Assembly: GCA_011525845.1 (NCBI GenBank)
Contig: WYBP01000013.1
Location: forward strand, 1-64,000
DNA from: Gemmatimonadaceae bacterium
GTDB lineage: Bacteria; Gemmatimonadota; Gemmatimonadetes; Gemmatimonadales; Gemmatimonadaceae
Length of the DNA: 64,000 bases
Direction of reading: 5' to 3'
Below, piece by piece: positions 36,717-47,228 of this stretch (position 1 is its first letter; each line of letters begins with the position of its first letter). A model generated the notes under the pieces. It saw only the letters and a program-made list of their open reading frames with translations, made no database searches and had not been told where the DNA came from. The translations under genes were made by a program, and so were the position numbers.

Positions 36717-37984
36717 GCTTCCTCGCGCCCCTCCTGCTCGGGCTGGGGATCGCCGCCGGCGCCGTGGTGGTCGGGCTGCACCTGATCACGACGCGCCGCC
36801 CGCCCCCCGCGCCGCTGCCCACCGCGCGCTTCGTCCCGGTGAGCGAGGCGCGCGCCGTCTCACGCGCCTCGCGGCCCACCGACCTCCTCCTGCTCGCGCT
36901 GCGAGTGCTGGCCGTGGTGCTGATCGGCGCGGCGTTCGCGCGCCCGGTGCTCGACGCCGCGGGGCCCGCGGTCCGGAGCGTGGTGCTGCTGGACGTCTCG
37001 GGGGCCGTCGCGGATCCCGCGGCGGCGCGGGACACGGCGCTCGCGCGCCTGACACCGGGGGGCGTGCTCGTGGTGTTTGATACCGCGGCGCTGGAGGTGG
37101 GGCCGGACTTCGCGATCGTGTCGGACAGCGTCGAAGGAGCCGAAGCCCGGGGCGCGCTCTCGCCGGCCCTCCTGCTCGGCATGCGCGCGGCGACGCGCAT
37201 CGCCCGCGGGGCCGACTCGGTGCGGCTGGTCGTCGTGAGCCCCATCACGCAGCTGGCGGAGGACGCCGCGACCCGTGCGATCCGCGCGGGATGGCCCGGG
37301 GGGATCGAGCTCGTGCGCGTGGCGGCGCGTGCGGACACCGCACGGGCGGGCGGGATCTCGCTGCGCACGGACCTGGCGGACGACCCGCTGGCCCCCGCCG
37401 TCGCGCGACTGACCGACGCGCGCGGCACCGAGAAGGTCCGCATCACGCGCTCCCCGCCCGGACGTGCCGACTCCGCCTGGGTGCGCGGTGGCGACCGGGT
37501 GCTCGTGCACTGGCCGATCGAACCAGATGCGGAGGTCGCGGCGGACGCCCTCTTCGTCCCCGGTCCCGACGCGGCGACGCTGGTCGCGCCGCTGGCGCGC
37601 CTCCCGCTCGGCGAACGCGCAAGCGTGATGAGGGCGCAGGTGCTGGTGCGCTGGCGGGACGGCGCGCCCGCCGTGACCCAGGAGCGCGTCGGAGAGGGGT
37701 GCCTGCGCCGCGCGGCCATCGGGCTTCCCGCCGCCGGCGACCTCACCCTGCGCCCCGCGTTCGACGCGCTCCTGTCGCAGCTCACCGCGCCCTGCGCGGG
37801 CCGGCATGCTCCGCCGGTCGCGGACGACTCGCTCGGATGGTTGCGCGGACCATCCGATGCGGCCGCGCCGGCCGTCGCCCTCGCGTCGGCCGCGCCCGTG
37901 GATTCCGCGGCGGCCCTCTGGCTGTTGGCGGCCGCGCTGCTCGCGCTCGCGGCGGAGTGGGCGATGCGCCGGAGGAACCGATGA
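36713..37984 (+). CDS. BatA-like membrane protein
   Basis: A 423-aa protein. An N-terminal BatA (aerotolerance) segment has a first membrane helix (about 4-24), the LHLITTRRPPP motif and a second helix (LLLLALRVLAVVLIGAAFARP). A large, probably periplasmic, vWA-like domain follows (VLLDVSGAVAD, with the MIDAS Ser changed) and then a C-terminal helix near 398-418. It would be the membrane partner of MoxR/DUF58. ATGA overlaps on both sides. Confidence 0.8.
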   Translation: MSFLAPLLLGLGIAAGAVVVGLHLITTRRPPPAPLPTARFVPVSEARAVSRASRPTDLLLLALRVLAVVLIGAAFARPVLDAAGPAVRSVVLLDVSGAVADPAAARDTALARLTPGGVLVVFDTAALEVGPDFAIVSDSVEGAEARGALSPALLLGMRAATRIARGADSVRLVVVSPITQLAEDAATRAIRAGWPGGIELVRVAARADTARAGGISLRTDLADDPLAPAVARLTDARGTEKVRITRSPPGRADSAWVRGGDRVLVHWPIEPDAEVAADALFVPGPDAATLVAPLARLPLGERASVMRAQVLVRWRDGAPAVTQERVGEGCLRRAAIGLPAAGDLTLRPAFDALLSQLTAPCAGRHAPPVADDSLGWLRGPSDAAAPAVALASAAPVDSAAALWLLAAALLALAAEWAMRRRNR

Positions 37985-40113
37985 CCTCCACCGACCGCAT
38001 CCGTCGCGCCCGGACGACCCTGGCGCTCGCGCTCGCCGCTCGCGCGCTGCTGGTCGCGGTGGCGAGCGCCCTCGCGGTCGTGGCGGTGGGCGTCGTCGTC
38101 GATTCGGTGGCGGGGCTTCCCCTCACCCTGCGCGAGCTGCTCCTCCCCGCGGCGCTCCTGACCGGCGCGGCGGTGTTCGCCTCGCTCTTCCTCCTGCGCG
38201 TGCGGGGGGCGTGGCGCGCCACCGACGAGGATGTGGCGCTCTGGCTCGAGGGACGGATCCCGTCGCTCCGGTACGCGCTCGTGACGAGCCTCGGCGCGCC
38301 GCAATCCCCCGCGGCGCGCGCGCTGGCGGACGAGGTCGCCTCGGCGCCGGTGGAGCGGACGGTGCGGCAGGCGAGCGGACATGCGCTCTGGCGCCCGGGC
38401 GTGGTCGCGCTGGTGCTGCTCGGGCTGGTCTCGCTCGCACCGCCGGGGGCGGTCGCGCGGGTGACCGCTCCCGAGGCGGGGGACCTGCTCGCCCGCGCCG
38501 GGGGCGCGGCCCGCGCGGAGCGGGACCCGCTCGCGACCATCGTCGTGCGCGTCTCGCCGCCGGCCTACACCGGCCTTCCCGCGCGCACCTTCGAGGATCC
38601 CTCCGCCGTGCCGGCGCTCGCCGGCAGCCGCGTCACGGTGGAAGGGCTCGGCGCCGGCGTGCGCGCCATCGTCGGCAGCGACACGGTGCGCGCCACCACG
38701 CGCGCCACCACGCGCGCCACCACGCGCGCCACCACGCGCGCCTCGGCCCGCGAGGGCTCCCCGCCCAGCTGGGTGGTGGCGCTGGCGGTCCCCGCACAGC
38801 CAGGCGCCGTGCGCCTCCTCGGTCCGGCCCGCGAGCGGCTCTTCCTGATCGACCCGTACGCCGACTCCGTGCCGACGGCGCGGCTCGATCTTCCCGCACG
38901 CGATTCCGTGTTGCGCGAAGCGCGCGGCGACCTGGCACTCGCCGCCGAGTTCCGTGACGACCTCGGCCTCGCGGAGGGCGCGTTCGAGTACATCATCAGT
39001 GCCGGGGCGGGGGAGACCTTCACCTTCCGCAGCGGTCGGGTGGCCGCGCGCCGCTTCGACGCGGGGGTGCGCGTCGCGCGGATCGCGGGTGTGCTGCCTC
39101 TCGACTCGCTCCGGCTCGGCGCCGGCGACCTCATCCATCTCCGTGCCGTCGCGACCGACCGCAACGATGTCACGGGCCCCGGCACCGGTGCCTCCGAGAC
39201 GCGCACCATCCGCGTGGCGCGCCCCGACGAGTACGACTCGGTCGCCGTGGACCCGATGCCTCCCACGGAGCCCGAGAAGAACGCGCTCTCGCAGCGGATG
39301 ATCCTGCAGATGACGCAGGAGCTCCACGCGCGGGCGCCGCGCCTCGCCGCGCCGGTGCTGCAGCGGGAGTCGCGGGCGATCGCGCTCGAGCAGACCCGGC
39401 TGCGGAAGCGCGTCGGCGAGGTGGTCTTCCTCCGCCTCGGCGAGGGCGAGGGGGGCGAGCACGCGCACTTCGCGGGCGATGGGCATGCGCACGGCGAGGA
39501 GGGCCCCGTGGACGCCGAGGAGATCCTCGCGGCGGCGGAGCGCGCGGCCAACGCGGGTGCCACGCGCATGCTCGAGAGCGAGGGGGACGAGACGCCCATC
39601 GTCGCGATCAACCGCCCGCTGCTCGAGGCGTACAACCACATGTGGCGGGCCGCCACGGAGCTGGAGACGGCCCGGCCGGGCGAGGCCATCCCCTGGATGG
39701 AGCGCGCGATCGAGGCGCTGCAGCGCGCGCGTGCCGCCGAGCGCATCTACCTGCGGGGACGCCCGGCGCGCGTGGTGGTGGACCTCGCGAAGGTGCGCGG
39801 TACGGGGAAGGAGCGCGGCTCGCCGGTCATCCGTGATCCCCGCGAGCCGCTCGACGCGGAGCGCGAGGCGCGGCTCGCGCGGTTCGACCGCGCCCTGGAT
39901 GTGGTGCGGGCGGACCCAGGTGCCGCCGCGGACACGATCCTGCTGGTGCGGGTCTCGCTCCCGGCGGACGACCGCGCCACGGCGCGCGCGCTCGATGCGG
40001 CCGCCGATGCGCTGCGCCGCGGTGGCGACGTCACCGCGCCCCTGCAGTCGGCGCGGCGCGCGCTCGCGGGTCCGCCGGTGCGCGCCGGTGCGCTCGTCCC
40101 ATGGGGCGGCTGA
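37981..40113 (+). CDS. Large DUF4175-like membrane protein
   Basis: A 710-aa protein with two N-terminal membrane helices (about 15-40 and 45-70), a third near 138-158, then a long soluble part with helical segments (EEILAAAERAANAGATRML; MERAIEALQRARAAERIYL). A His-rich patch (HAHFAGDGHAHG) lies near residue 500. Such proteins commonly follow BatA in MoxR loci. Codons 237-252 are four RATT repeats from a 12-bp tandem repeat. The function is unknown. Confidence 0.75.
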   Translation: MTSTDRIRRARTTLALALAARALLVAVASALAVVAVGVVVDSVAGLPLTLRELLLPAALLTGAAVFASLFLLRVRGAWRATDEDVALWLEGRIPSLRYALVTSLGAPQSPAARALADEVASAPVERTVRQASGHALWRPGVVALVLLGLVSLAPPGAVARVTAPEAGDLLARAGGAARAERDPLATIVVRVSPPAYTGLPARTFEDPSAVPALAGSRVTVEGLGAGVRAIVGSDTVRATTRATTRATTRATTRASAREGSPPSWVVALAVPAQPGAVRLLGPARERLFLIDPYADSVPTARLDLPARDSVLREARGDLALAAEFRDDLGLAEGAFEYIISAGAGETFTFRSGRVAARRFDAGVRVARIAGVLPLDSLRLGAGDLIHLRAVATDRNDVTGPGTGASETRTIRVARPDEYDSVAVDPMPPTEPEKNALSQRMILQMTQELHARAPRLAAPVLQRESRAIALEQTRLRKRVGEVVFLRLGEGEGGEHAHFAGDGHAHGEEGPVDAEEILAAAERAANAGATRMLESEGDETPIVAINRPLLEAYNHMWRAATELETARPGEAIPWMERAIEALQRARAAERIYLRGRPARVVVDLAKVRGTGKERGSPVIRDPREPLDAEREARLARFDRALDVVRADPGAAADTILLVRVSLPADDRATARALDAAADALRRGGDVTAPLQSARRALAGPPVRAGALVPWGG
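38689..38736 (+). repeat. Four perfect 12-bp tandem repeats
   Basis: Four exact copies of CGCGCCACCACG inside the DUF4175-like gene, followed by a diverged fifth. They encode RATT four times. Because the unit is a multiple of three, copy-number change would alter length but not frame. Confidence 0.9.
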
Positions 40114-40724
40114 TGCCCGACTTCACCTTCGCCACCGCGCAGTACGACTCCGGCGACTGGGACAGCGCCCCGCTCGTGCCGGCGAACGTGATCGACTCCG
40201 TGGCCCGCTACACGGCGATCGACGTGGCGCCCACCGGGGTGATCGTGCCGCTCGGGTCGCGCGACCTCTTCAAGTACCCGCTGGTCTACCTCACCGGCCA
40301 CCTGCCGGTGCGCTTCAGCGACGTGGAGCGCACGAGGCTCGGCGAGTACTGCGCGCGCGGCGGGATGCTCTTCGTGGACGACCACAACCACGACGTGGAC
40401 GGGCAGTTCCACAAGACCGCGTGGGAGGCCATCGCCGGCGCGGTGGGACCGCTGCAGGACCTCCCGAACGACCACGCGCTCTACCGGAGCTTCTTCCGCT
40501 TCCCGGACGGACCTCCGACCACCAGCCATGAGCTGAACGGATGGGGGGACAACCTGGTGCACAAGCACCTGCAGGCCGTCCTGCGGGGCGACCGCATCTC
40601 GGTGCTCTACAGCAGCAAGGACTACAGCTCCGAGTGGAACTACCATCCGGACAACAAGCGGTTCTTCTCCGTGGACAACACGCGCTTCGGCGTGAACATC
40701 GTGGTGTATGCCCTCACGAGCTGA
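40113..40724 (+). CDS. DUF4159-domain protein
   Basis: A 203-aa soluble protein with the DUF4159 pattern: DFTFATAQYDSGDWD, PLVYLTGHLPVRFSD, RGGMLFVDDHNHD and a late FGVNIVVYAL. Found by family knowledge in MoxR/Bat loci; the GATase-like fold is suggested for this family. ATG 40113 overlaps the preceding stop (TGATG); an in-frame ATG four codons upstream is possible. Confidence 0.8.
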   Translation: MPDFTFATAQYDSGDWDSAPLVPANVIDSVARYTAIDVAPTGVIVPLGSRDLFKYPLVYLTGHLPVRFSDVERTRLGEYCARGGMLFVDDHNHDVDGQFHKTAWEAIAGAVGPLQDLPNDHALYRSFFRFPDGPPTTSHELNGWGDNLVHKHLQAVLRGDRISVLYSSKDYSSEWNYHPDNKRFFSVDNTRFGVNIVVYALTS

Positions 40725-41955
40725 GACGCGCGGGTTCCTGGAGCTGGTGGCGCGCACGGCGGTGGTGCTGCTGCTCGCGGCGGCGCTCTGGCGCGTGGTG
40801 CAGGCGCGCCGTGCGGAGGCGACGCCGTCGGTGCAGGTGCGGTTGACCGGGGCGGAGCGCGCGGCCACGCGCGATTCGCTCGCGGCGCTCGCGCGCTCGG
40901 GCGTGACCGTGCCCTGGAGCGGGGAGATCCCTGCCCTGGCCGCCATGGCGGAAGGGGTGCGCGAGCCGGCGCCCGCCACGCGCGTCTCGGTCGTCGCGGA
41001 CGGCGCGGTGGTGCTCGGGGACTCGCTCGGCACCATCGATTCGCTGGCCGCCGGCAGCGGATCCCTGGTCGTTGCAGGTGTGCGGGGCGCCCTGCGCGCG
41101 GGCGCGGGGTCGGCCATGGCGCGGGTGGATCCCGCTAAGCACGTCGCGCCGGGCCGTGTGCTCGTGCTCGGCCGCGCGGGGTGGGAGTCCAAGTTCGTGA
41201 TCGCCGCGCTCGAGGAGGCCGGGTGGTCGGTCGACGCGGAACTCGCGGTGGTGGACACGCTCACCGTGCGGCAGGGCGCCGGTGCGCGCGGCGGCCCGCG
41301 ACTCGGGACCCACGCGGCGGTGGTCGTGCTCGACAGCGCGCCTCGCGCCGCCGCGGCCATCGCGCGCTTCGTGGCGGCCGGGGGCGGTCTGGTGCTCGGC
41401 GGGGAGGGTGCGGCCAATGGCGCACACCGAGCGCTCGCGCCGGCGCGCACCGTGCGCGCCGTGCGGCCGCTGAGTCGGGCCTTCGATGGCGTGGGACCGA
41501 TGGATGCCTTGCCGCTCCACGCGCTCGAGGCGCTCCGGGCGGATGCGCTCGTGCTCGAGCGTCGCGAAGGCCGGATCGCTGCGGCGGCGCGGCGCGTGGG
41601 CGCAGGGCGCGTGGTCCAGGCGGGGTACGGCGACACCTGGCGCTGGCGCATGGAGGGGGGGGCGGACGCCGCCGCCGCGCACCGGGCCCACTGGTCGCGG
41701 CTCGTGGGGAGCGTGGCCCACGTCGCGGTTCCGCCGGACGTGGTCACCTCGCCGGGTACCCCACGGGGAACGTCAGCGGACGCGTCGGCCGAGGGCGCAC
41801 CCCTCGCCGCCACGGTCCACGCCCTCGGTGCGGCGAGTCCCGTCGCCACCGCGCGCACGCCGACCGGTCCTCCGCTGCCGGGCTGGCTCGGCGCACTCAT
41901 CCTCGCGCTCCTGCTCGCCGAGTGGGCGTCGCGTCGCACCCGGGGACTCGCATGA
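40708..41955 (+). CDS. Membrane protein with GATase-like domain
   Basis: A 415-aa protein: an N-terminal membrane helix (about 10-29), a large Ala/Gly/Arg-rich outer domain with a flavodoxin/GATase-like pattern (VLVLGRAGWESKFVIAALEEAGW; AVVVLDSAP; FVAAGGGLVLGGEG) and a C-terminal helix (about 388-406). This matches the last membrane component of Bat-type operons. It overlaps the DUF4159 gene by 17 bp and the next gene by 4 bp. Confidence 0.7.
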   Translation: MPSRAETRGFLELVARTAVVLLLAAALWRVVQARRAEATPSVQVRLTGAERAATRDSLAALARSGVTVPWSGEIPALAAMAEGVREPAPATRVSVVADGAVVLGDSLGTIDSLAAGSGSLVVAGVRGALRAGAGSAMARVDPAKHVAPGRVLVLGRAGWESKFVIAALEEAGWSVDAELAVVDTLTVRQGAGARGGPRLGTHAAVVVLDSAPRAAAAIARFVAAGGGLVLGGEGAANGAHRALAPARTVRAVRPLSRAFDGVGPMDALPLHALEALRADALVLERREGRIAAAARRVGAGRVVQAGYGDTWRWRMEGGADAAAAHRAHWSRLVGSVAHVAVPPDVVTSPGTPRGTSADASAEGAPLAATVHALGAASPVATARTPTGPPLPGWLGALILALLLAEWASRRTRGLA

Positions 41956-42875
41956 CCCTCGCCTTCATCTCGCACTCGGACATCGGCCGGCACGACAACG
42001 GGTGGAACCATCCCGAGCATGTCGGCCGCGCGCGGGCGATCACGCGCGCGCTGGGCAGGCACCCGGAGCTGTTCACGACGGTCGAGCATGTCGAGGGGCG
42101 GCACGCCACCGAGGACGAACTCGCGCTCGTGCACGACCGGGGGTACATCGCGCAGGTGCGCGACCTCGCCGCCGCCGGTGGCGGGCGCTTCGACGCGGAC
42201 ACCGTGGTGAGCGAGGGGAGCTGGGATGCGGCGCGCGCGGGCGCGGGGTGCGTGCTCGAGGGCGTGGAGCGCGCGCTCGACGGCCGGAACCCCCGGAGCT
42301 TCTGCGCGGTGCGCCCCCCGGGGCACCACGCCCTCCGCGCGGGCGCGATGGGGTTCTGCCTCTTCGGGAATGTCGCCATCGGCGCGCACCACGCGCGCAC
42401 CCTCGGCGCAGGGCGCGTCCTCATCGTCGACTGGGACGTGCACCACGGGAACGGCACGCAGGCGCTCGTGGAGCAGGAGCCGGACATCCACTTCGTCTCG
42501 ATGCACCAGTGGCCCTGGTATCCCGGGTCGGGGGCGGCGGAGGACCGCGGGCCGCACCGCACCGTCTGGAACGTGCCGATGGCCGCCGGGCTCGCGCCGG
42601 CGCGGTACGTGGAGGCACTGCTCGGCGCGGTGGATGCGGCCACGGACGGCTGGACGCCCGACCTCGTGCTGATCTCGGCCGGCTTCGACTCGCTGGCCGG
42701 CGACCCGCTCGGCGGCTTCACGCTCACGCTCGCCGACGTACGCACGCTGACGCGCGCGCTGGTGGAGCGCGCGGAGGGGTGGTGCGGCGGTCGCGTGGTG
42801 AGCGCGCTCGAGGGCGGCTACGCCCCGGAGACGCTCGGCGAGGCCGTCATCGCACACTTGGAATCGCTGCGGTAG
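41952..42875 (+). CDS. Histone-deacetylase-family protein
   Basis: A 307-aa class II HDAC/AcuC-like enzyme. Active-site elements are complete: RPPGHHA, FNVAIGAHHA-type loop (LFGNVAIGAHHA), DWDVHHGNGTQ (zinc Asp/His), SAGFDS and the final EGGYAPE. Likely targets are acetylated lysine, polyamines or acetoin metabolites; unknown here. It ends the overlapping run. Its TAG stop forms the first three bases of the -10 box of corA. Confidence 0.88.
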   Translation: MTLAFISHSDIGRHDNGWNHPEHVGRARAITRALGRHPELFTTVEHVEGRHATEDELALVHDRGYIAQVRDLAAAGGGRFDADTVVSEGSWDAARAGAGCVLEGVERALDGRNPRSFCAVRPPGHHALRAGAMGFCLFGNVAIGAHHARTLGAGRVLIVDWDVHHGNGTQALVEQEPDIHFVSMHQWPWYPGSGAAEDRGPHRTVWNVPMAAGLAPARYVEALLGAVDAATDGWTPDLVLISAGFDSLAGDPLGGFTLTLADVRTLTRALVERAEGWCGGRVVSALEGGYAPETLGEAVIAHLESLR

Positions 42876-42878
42876 CTT
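42873..42878 (+). promoter_or_regulatory. corA -10 box overlapping the upstream stop codon
   Basis: TAGCTT followed by CCCCGC and the ATG of corA, so only 6 nt separate the box from the start codon. The TAG is also the stop codon of the deacetylase gene. A weak -35 (CGCACA, 16 bp upstream) is the best available. No Shine-Dalgarno is present. Confidence 0.45.
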
Positions 42879-42884
42879 CCCCGC

Positions 42885-43934
42885 ATGGCGAAGCGGAAGA
42901 GCAAAACCCTCCGGATCCGGGACAGCGAGGAGCGCAAGGCCATCATCGACGAGAGCCGGCCGCGCTCCTGGTACCGGGACGCCGCCGGCGGCGTGCGCCG
43001 CGACCTCGATCCGCGGGAGTTCGCCGCCATCGTGCAGGGGACGGACGGCGTGCTCTGGGTGGACATCGACGTGGACAGCCGGCACCAGCACGCGCTGCTG
43101 GAGAAGGTCTTCCAGTTCCACCCGCTGAGCGTGGAGGACACGCTCTCGCCGGACGGGCGCGTGAAGTACGAGGAGTACCCGACCTACGGGATCGTCGTGG
43201 TGCGCGCCGTGCGCTTCATGTCGGAGACCGACGACCCGTACGACATCGAGACGTTCAACCTCTGGTGCTTCATCGGCCGGAACTTCGTGGTCACCGTGCA
43301 CGGGCCGCACGCGCCCGGCGTCGAGGCGACCATGGACCGCCTCGGGCGCTCGGCGGAGCTCCTCGAGCGCGGGGCGGGGCGCCTCGCGCACCAGATCCTC
43401 GACGCGACCGTGGACGCCTACTTCCCGATCGTCGAGCAGGTGGACGAGTTCGTGGACGGGCTCGAGGAGCGGGTCTTCGTCAGCTTCGAGCAGGACGCAC
43501 TGCGCGACATCTTCAGCGTGAAGCGCCTCGTGCTCGGCCTGCGCCGCCACCTCTCGCCCATGCGCGAGGTGTTCAACGTGCTGCAGAGCCGGCCGAACCC
43601 GTTCCTCCATCCCGAGACGCAGCTCTACTACCGCGACGTCTACGACCACGTGATCCGGCTGAACGAGTCGCTCGACACCTACCGCGACCTGCTCAGCAGC
43701 ACGATGGACTCGTACCTCACGCAGATCTCGAACCGGATGGGGCTCGTCACCAAGGGGCTGACGGTGGTGGCGACCCTCAGCGTGCCCTTCGTGGTGGTGA
43801 GCGGGATGTGGGGGATGAACTTCCGCGACGTGCCGCTCTCGGACTGGCCGCACGGGTTCTGGGTGATGCTCGCGGCGCAGCTCGGGCTCGGGATCGCGCT
43901 GATCTGGGTGCTGCGGCGTCGCGGTTGGCTGTAG
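42885..43934 (+). CDS. corA: CorA-family Mg/Co transporter
   Basis: A 349-aa protein with a large cytoplasmic domain, a long helix and two C-terminal membrane helices. The pore signature GMN is present (GMWGMNF, near residue 310). Residues 1-20 are Lys/Arg-rich. It mediates divalent cation uptake as a pentamer. Probably has its own, leaderless, transcript. Confidence 0.93.
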   Translation: MAKRKSKTLRIRDSEERKAIIDESRPRSWYRDAAGGVRRDLDPREFAAIVQGTDGVLWVDIDVDSRHQHALLEKVFQFHPLSVEDTLSPDGRVKYEEYPTYGIVVVRAVRFMSETDDPYDIETFNLWCFIGRNFVVTVHGPHAPGVEATMDRLGRSAELLERGAGRLAHQILDATVDAYFPIVEQVDEFVDGLEERVFVSFEQDALRDIFSVKRLVLGLRRHLSPMREVFNVLQSRPNPFLHPETQLYYRDVYDHVIRLNESLDTYRDLLSSTMDSYLTQISNRMGLVTKGLTVVATLSVPFVVVSGMWGMNFRDVPLSDWPHGFWVMLAAQLGLGIALIWVLRRRGWL

Positions 43935-43937
43935 ATT
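43932..43937 (+). promoter_or_regulatory. -10 box of the zinc-ribbon kinase gene, overlapping the corA stop
   Basis: TAGATT then CCCCGC and the GTG start, 6 nt from box to start. The TAG is the corA stop codon. The arrangement is nearly identical to that before corA (TAGCTTCCCCGC-ATG). No clear -35. Confidence 0.45.
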
Positions 43938-43943
43938 CCCCGC

Positions 43944-44920
<977 letters not shown>

Positions 44921-44924
<4 letters not shown>

Positions 44925-47206
44925 CCACCGCCGCCCCGGACGGTCGCGCGGGGCGTGAGCGCCTGGTGGAGATCGCCCTCCCGCTGCCGCTCCCCCGCAC
45001 CTTCACATACGCCGTCCCGCAGGCCACGCGGCACCCGCTCGTCGCGGGGAGCCGGGTGGTGGTGCCCGTGCGGAGCCGCCGCGTGATCGGCGTCTGCATG
45101 GGCGAGAGCGACGGCCGCGCGCTCGGCAGCGCGAAGGCCAAGGCCATCCTCGACGTGCCGGACCCGTCCCCGGCGCTCGGGCCCGACCTCCTCGCCCTCG
45201 CACGGTGGATGGCCGAGTACTACGTCGCGCCGATCGGGCTGGTCTGCCGGACCATGCTGCCCGCCGCGCTCGGCGTGGCGGCGCGCCCCGCCCCGGCGGG
45301 GAAGTCGGAGCGGATCCTCGTGATCTCCGAGAAGCTGCCCACCCTCCTCGCCCGCGACGAGGCGTTCAAGCGCGCCCCGCAGCAGCGGCAACTCTACGAG
45401 CTGCTCGAGCAGCTGGGCGGACGCGCGCCGGTCGCGCACCTCGTGAAGCAGCTCGGCTGCTCGACGTCCGTGGTGAACGGCCTCGTGAAGCGCGGCCACG
45501 CGACGATCGACGAGGAGTCCCGCACGCGCGATCCGTTCGTGGACCGGCCGGCAGGCGCGCCGCCGGCGGTGACCCCTACGCCCGCCCAGCGTGCCGCGCG
45601 GGACACGATCCTGGCCGGTGCTCCCGGTTCCGCCTTCCTCCTGCACGGGATCACCGGGAGCGGGAAGACGCTCGTCTACCTGCAGGTGCTCGAGCGCCTC
45701 GTGCGCGACGAGGGACGGAGCGCGATCGTGCTCGTGCCCGAGATCGCCCTCACCCCGCAGGCGGTGGACCGCTTCCGCGCGATGTTCGGCGACCTCGTGG
45801 CCGTGCTCCATTCCGGGCTCTCCGACGGCGAGCGGCTCGACGCCTGGCGCGCCCTCGAGCGCGGCGAGAAGCGGGTGGCCGTCGGCGCGCGCTCCGCGAT
45901 CTTCGCCCCCTGCCGCGACCTCGGCGCCATCATCGTGGACGAGGAGCACGAGGCGAGCTACAAGCAGGGGGAGACGCCGCGCTACCACGCGCGCGACCTC
46001 GCCCTCATCCGGGCGCGCGAGAGCGGCGCCCGCTGCGTGCTCGGCAGCGCCACGCCGAGCCTGGAGAGCTGGAGGAACGCGCAGGACGGCCGCCTCACGC
46101 TGCTCGGGCTCCCCGATCGCGTGGGGGGCGGCGCGCTCCCCGAGGTGCGCGTGGTGGACCTGCGCCAGGAACTCAAGGTCGCGCCTCCGCACGAGAAGGC
46201 GCGGCGCCTGGTGCTGAGCGCGCCCCTCGAGGCCGCGCTCCACGAGCGGCTGGAGCGGCGCGAGCAGAGCATCCTCCTCCTCAACCGGCGCGGGTACGCC
46301 TCGTTCGTGCAGTGCGAGGGCGGGCACGTGGCCACCTGTCCCGACTGCTCGATCTCGCTCACCTACCACCGCACGCCCGAGCGGCTCGTCTGCCACTACT
46401 GCCAGCACCAGGAGCCGGCGGTGCGCACCTGCGGCGACTGCGGCCTCCCGATGGCGCGCCAGCGCGGGCTCGGCACGCAGCAGGTGGAACGCCTGCTCGC
46501 GGAGCGCCTGCCGGGGGCGCGCATCTCGCGGATGGACGTGGACACCACGAGCGGGAAGTGGGCCCACACCGAGATCCTCGACCGCGTGGGGCGCGGCGAG
46601 GTGGACATCCTCCTTGGCACCCAGATGATCGCCAAGGGGCTCGACTTCCCGAACGTGACGCTGGTGGGCGTGATCGACGCGGACGTCGGGATCAACCTCC
46701 CGGACTTCCGGGCGAGCGAGCGCGCCTTCCAGCTCCTGAGCCAGGTGGCGGGGCGGGCGGGGCGGGGCCCCAAGGGGGGCGAGGTGTTCATCCAGACGCG
46801 CGTGCCCACGCACCACGCGGTGCGGCACGCGGCGACCCACGACTATGTCGCGTTCGTCGCGGAGGAGCTCCCGGCGCGCGAGAGCCCGGCCTATCCGCCC
46901 ACCGTGCGCCTCGCGCACGTGGTGGTGAGCGGGCTCGACGAGGTGGCCGTCGCGGACTTCGCCCGCGTCGTGACGGACTGGCTCGAGGAGGCCAACACCC
47001 GTTTCTCACTCGGGCTCTCGGTGCTTGGCCCCGCCCCCTGCCCGATCGAGCGGATCAAGACCCGGTGGCGGTGGCACGTGATCGTGAAGGCCACCAAGGC
47101 GTCCGCGCTCACCCGGCTCCTGCACGGCCTGATGGGCGGGATCTCGCTCCCCGCGAAGCACGACCTGCGACTCGTGGTGGACCGCGACCCGGTGGCATTG
47201 CTCTGA
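44921..47206 (+). CDS. priA: Primosomal helicase PriA
   Basis: A 761-aa superfamily 2 helicase that restarts stalled replication forks. An N-terminal 3'-end-binding domain, Walker A GITGSGKT (243-250), DEEH (340-343), a zinc insertion and motifs V/VI (GTQMIAKGLDFPNVTLVGV; QVAGRAGRG). The zinc region shows seven Cys (465, 473, 476, 491, 494, 504, 507); the eighth canonical Cys is Gly468, followed by His469. GTG 44921 overlaps the kinase stop (GTGA). Confidence 0.94.
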
Positions 47207-47210
47207 TCGT

Positions 47211-47228
47211 TCGGCGATCTTTCGCCGA
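47211..47228 (+). promoter_or_regulatory. Inverted repeat before the unknown gene and fur
   Basis: A perfect 7-bp inverted repeat TCGGCGA-TCTT-TCGCCGA ends on the first base of the ATG at 47228. It also contains a GATCTT that sits 6 nt before the start. It could be an operator or a start-occluding hairpin. No function is proven. Confidence 0.4.
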
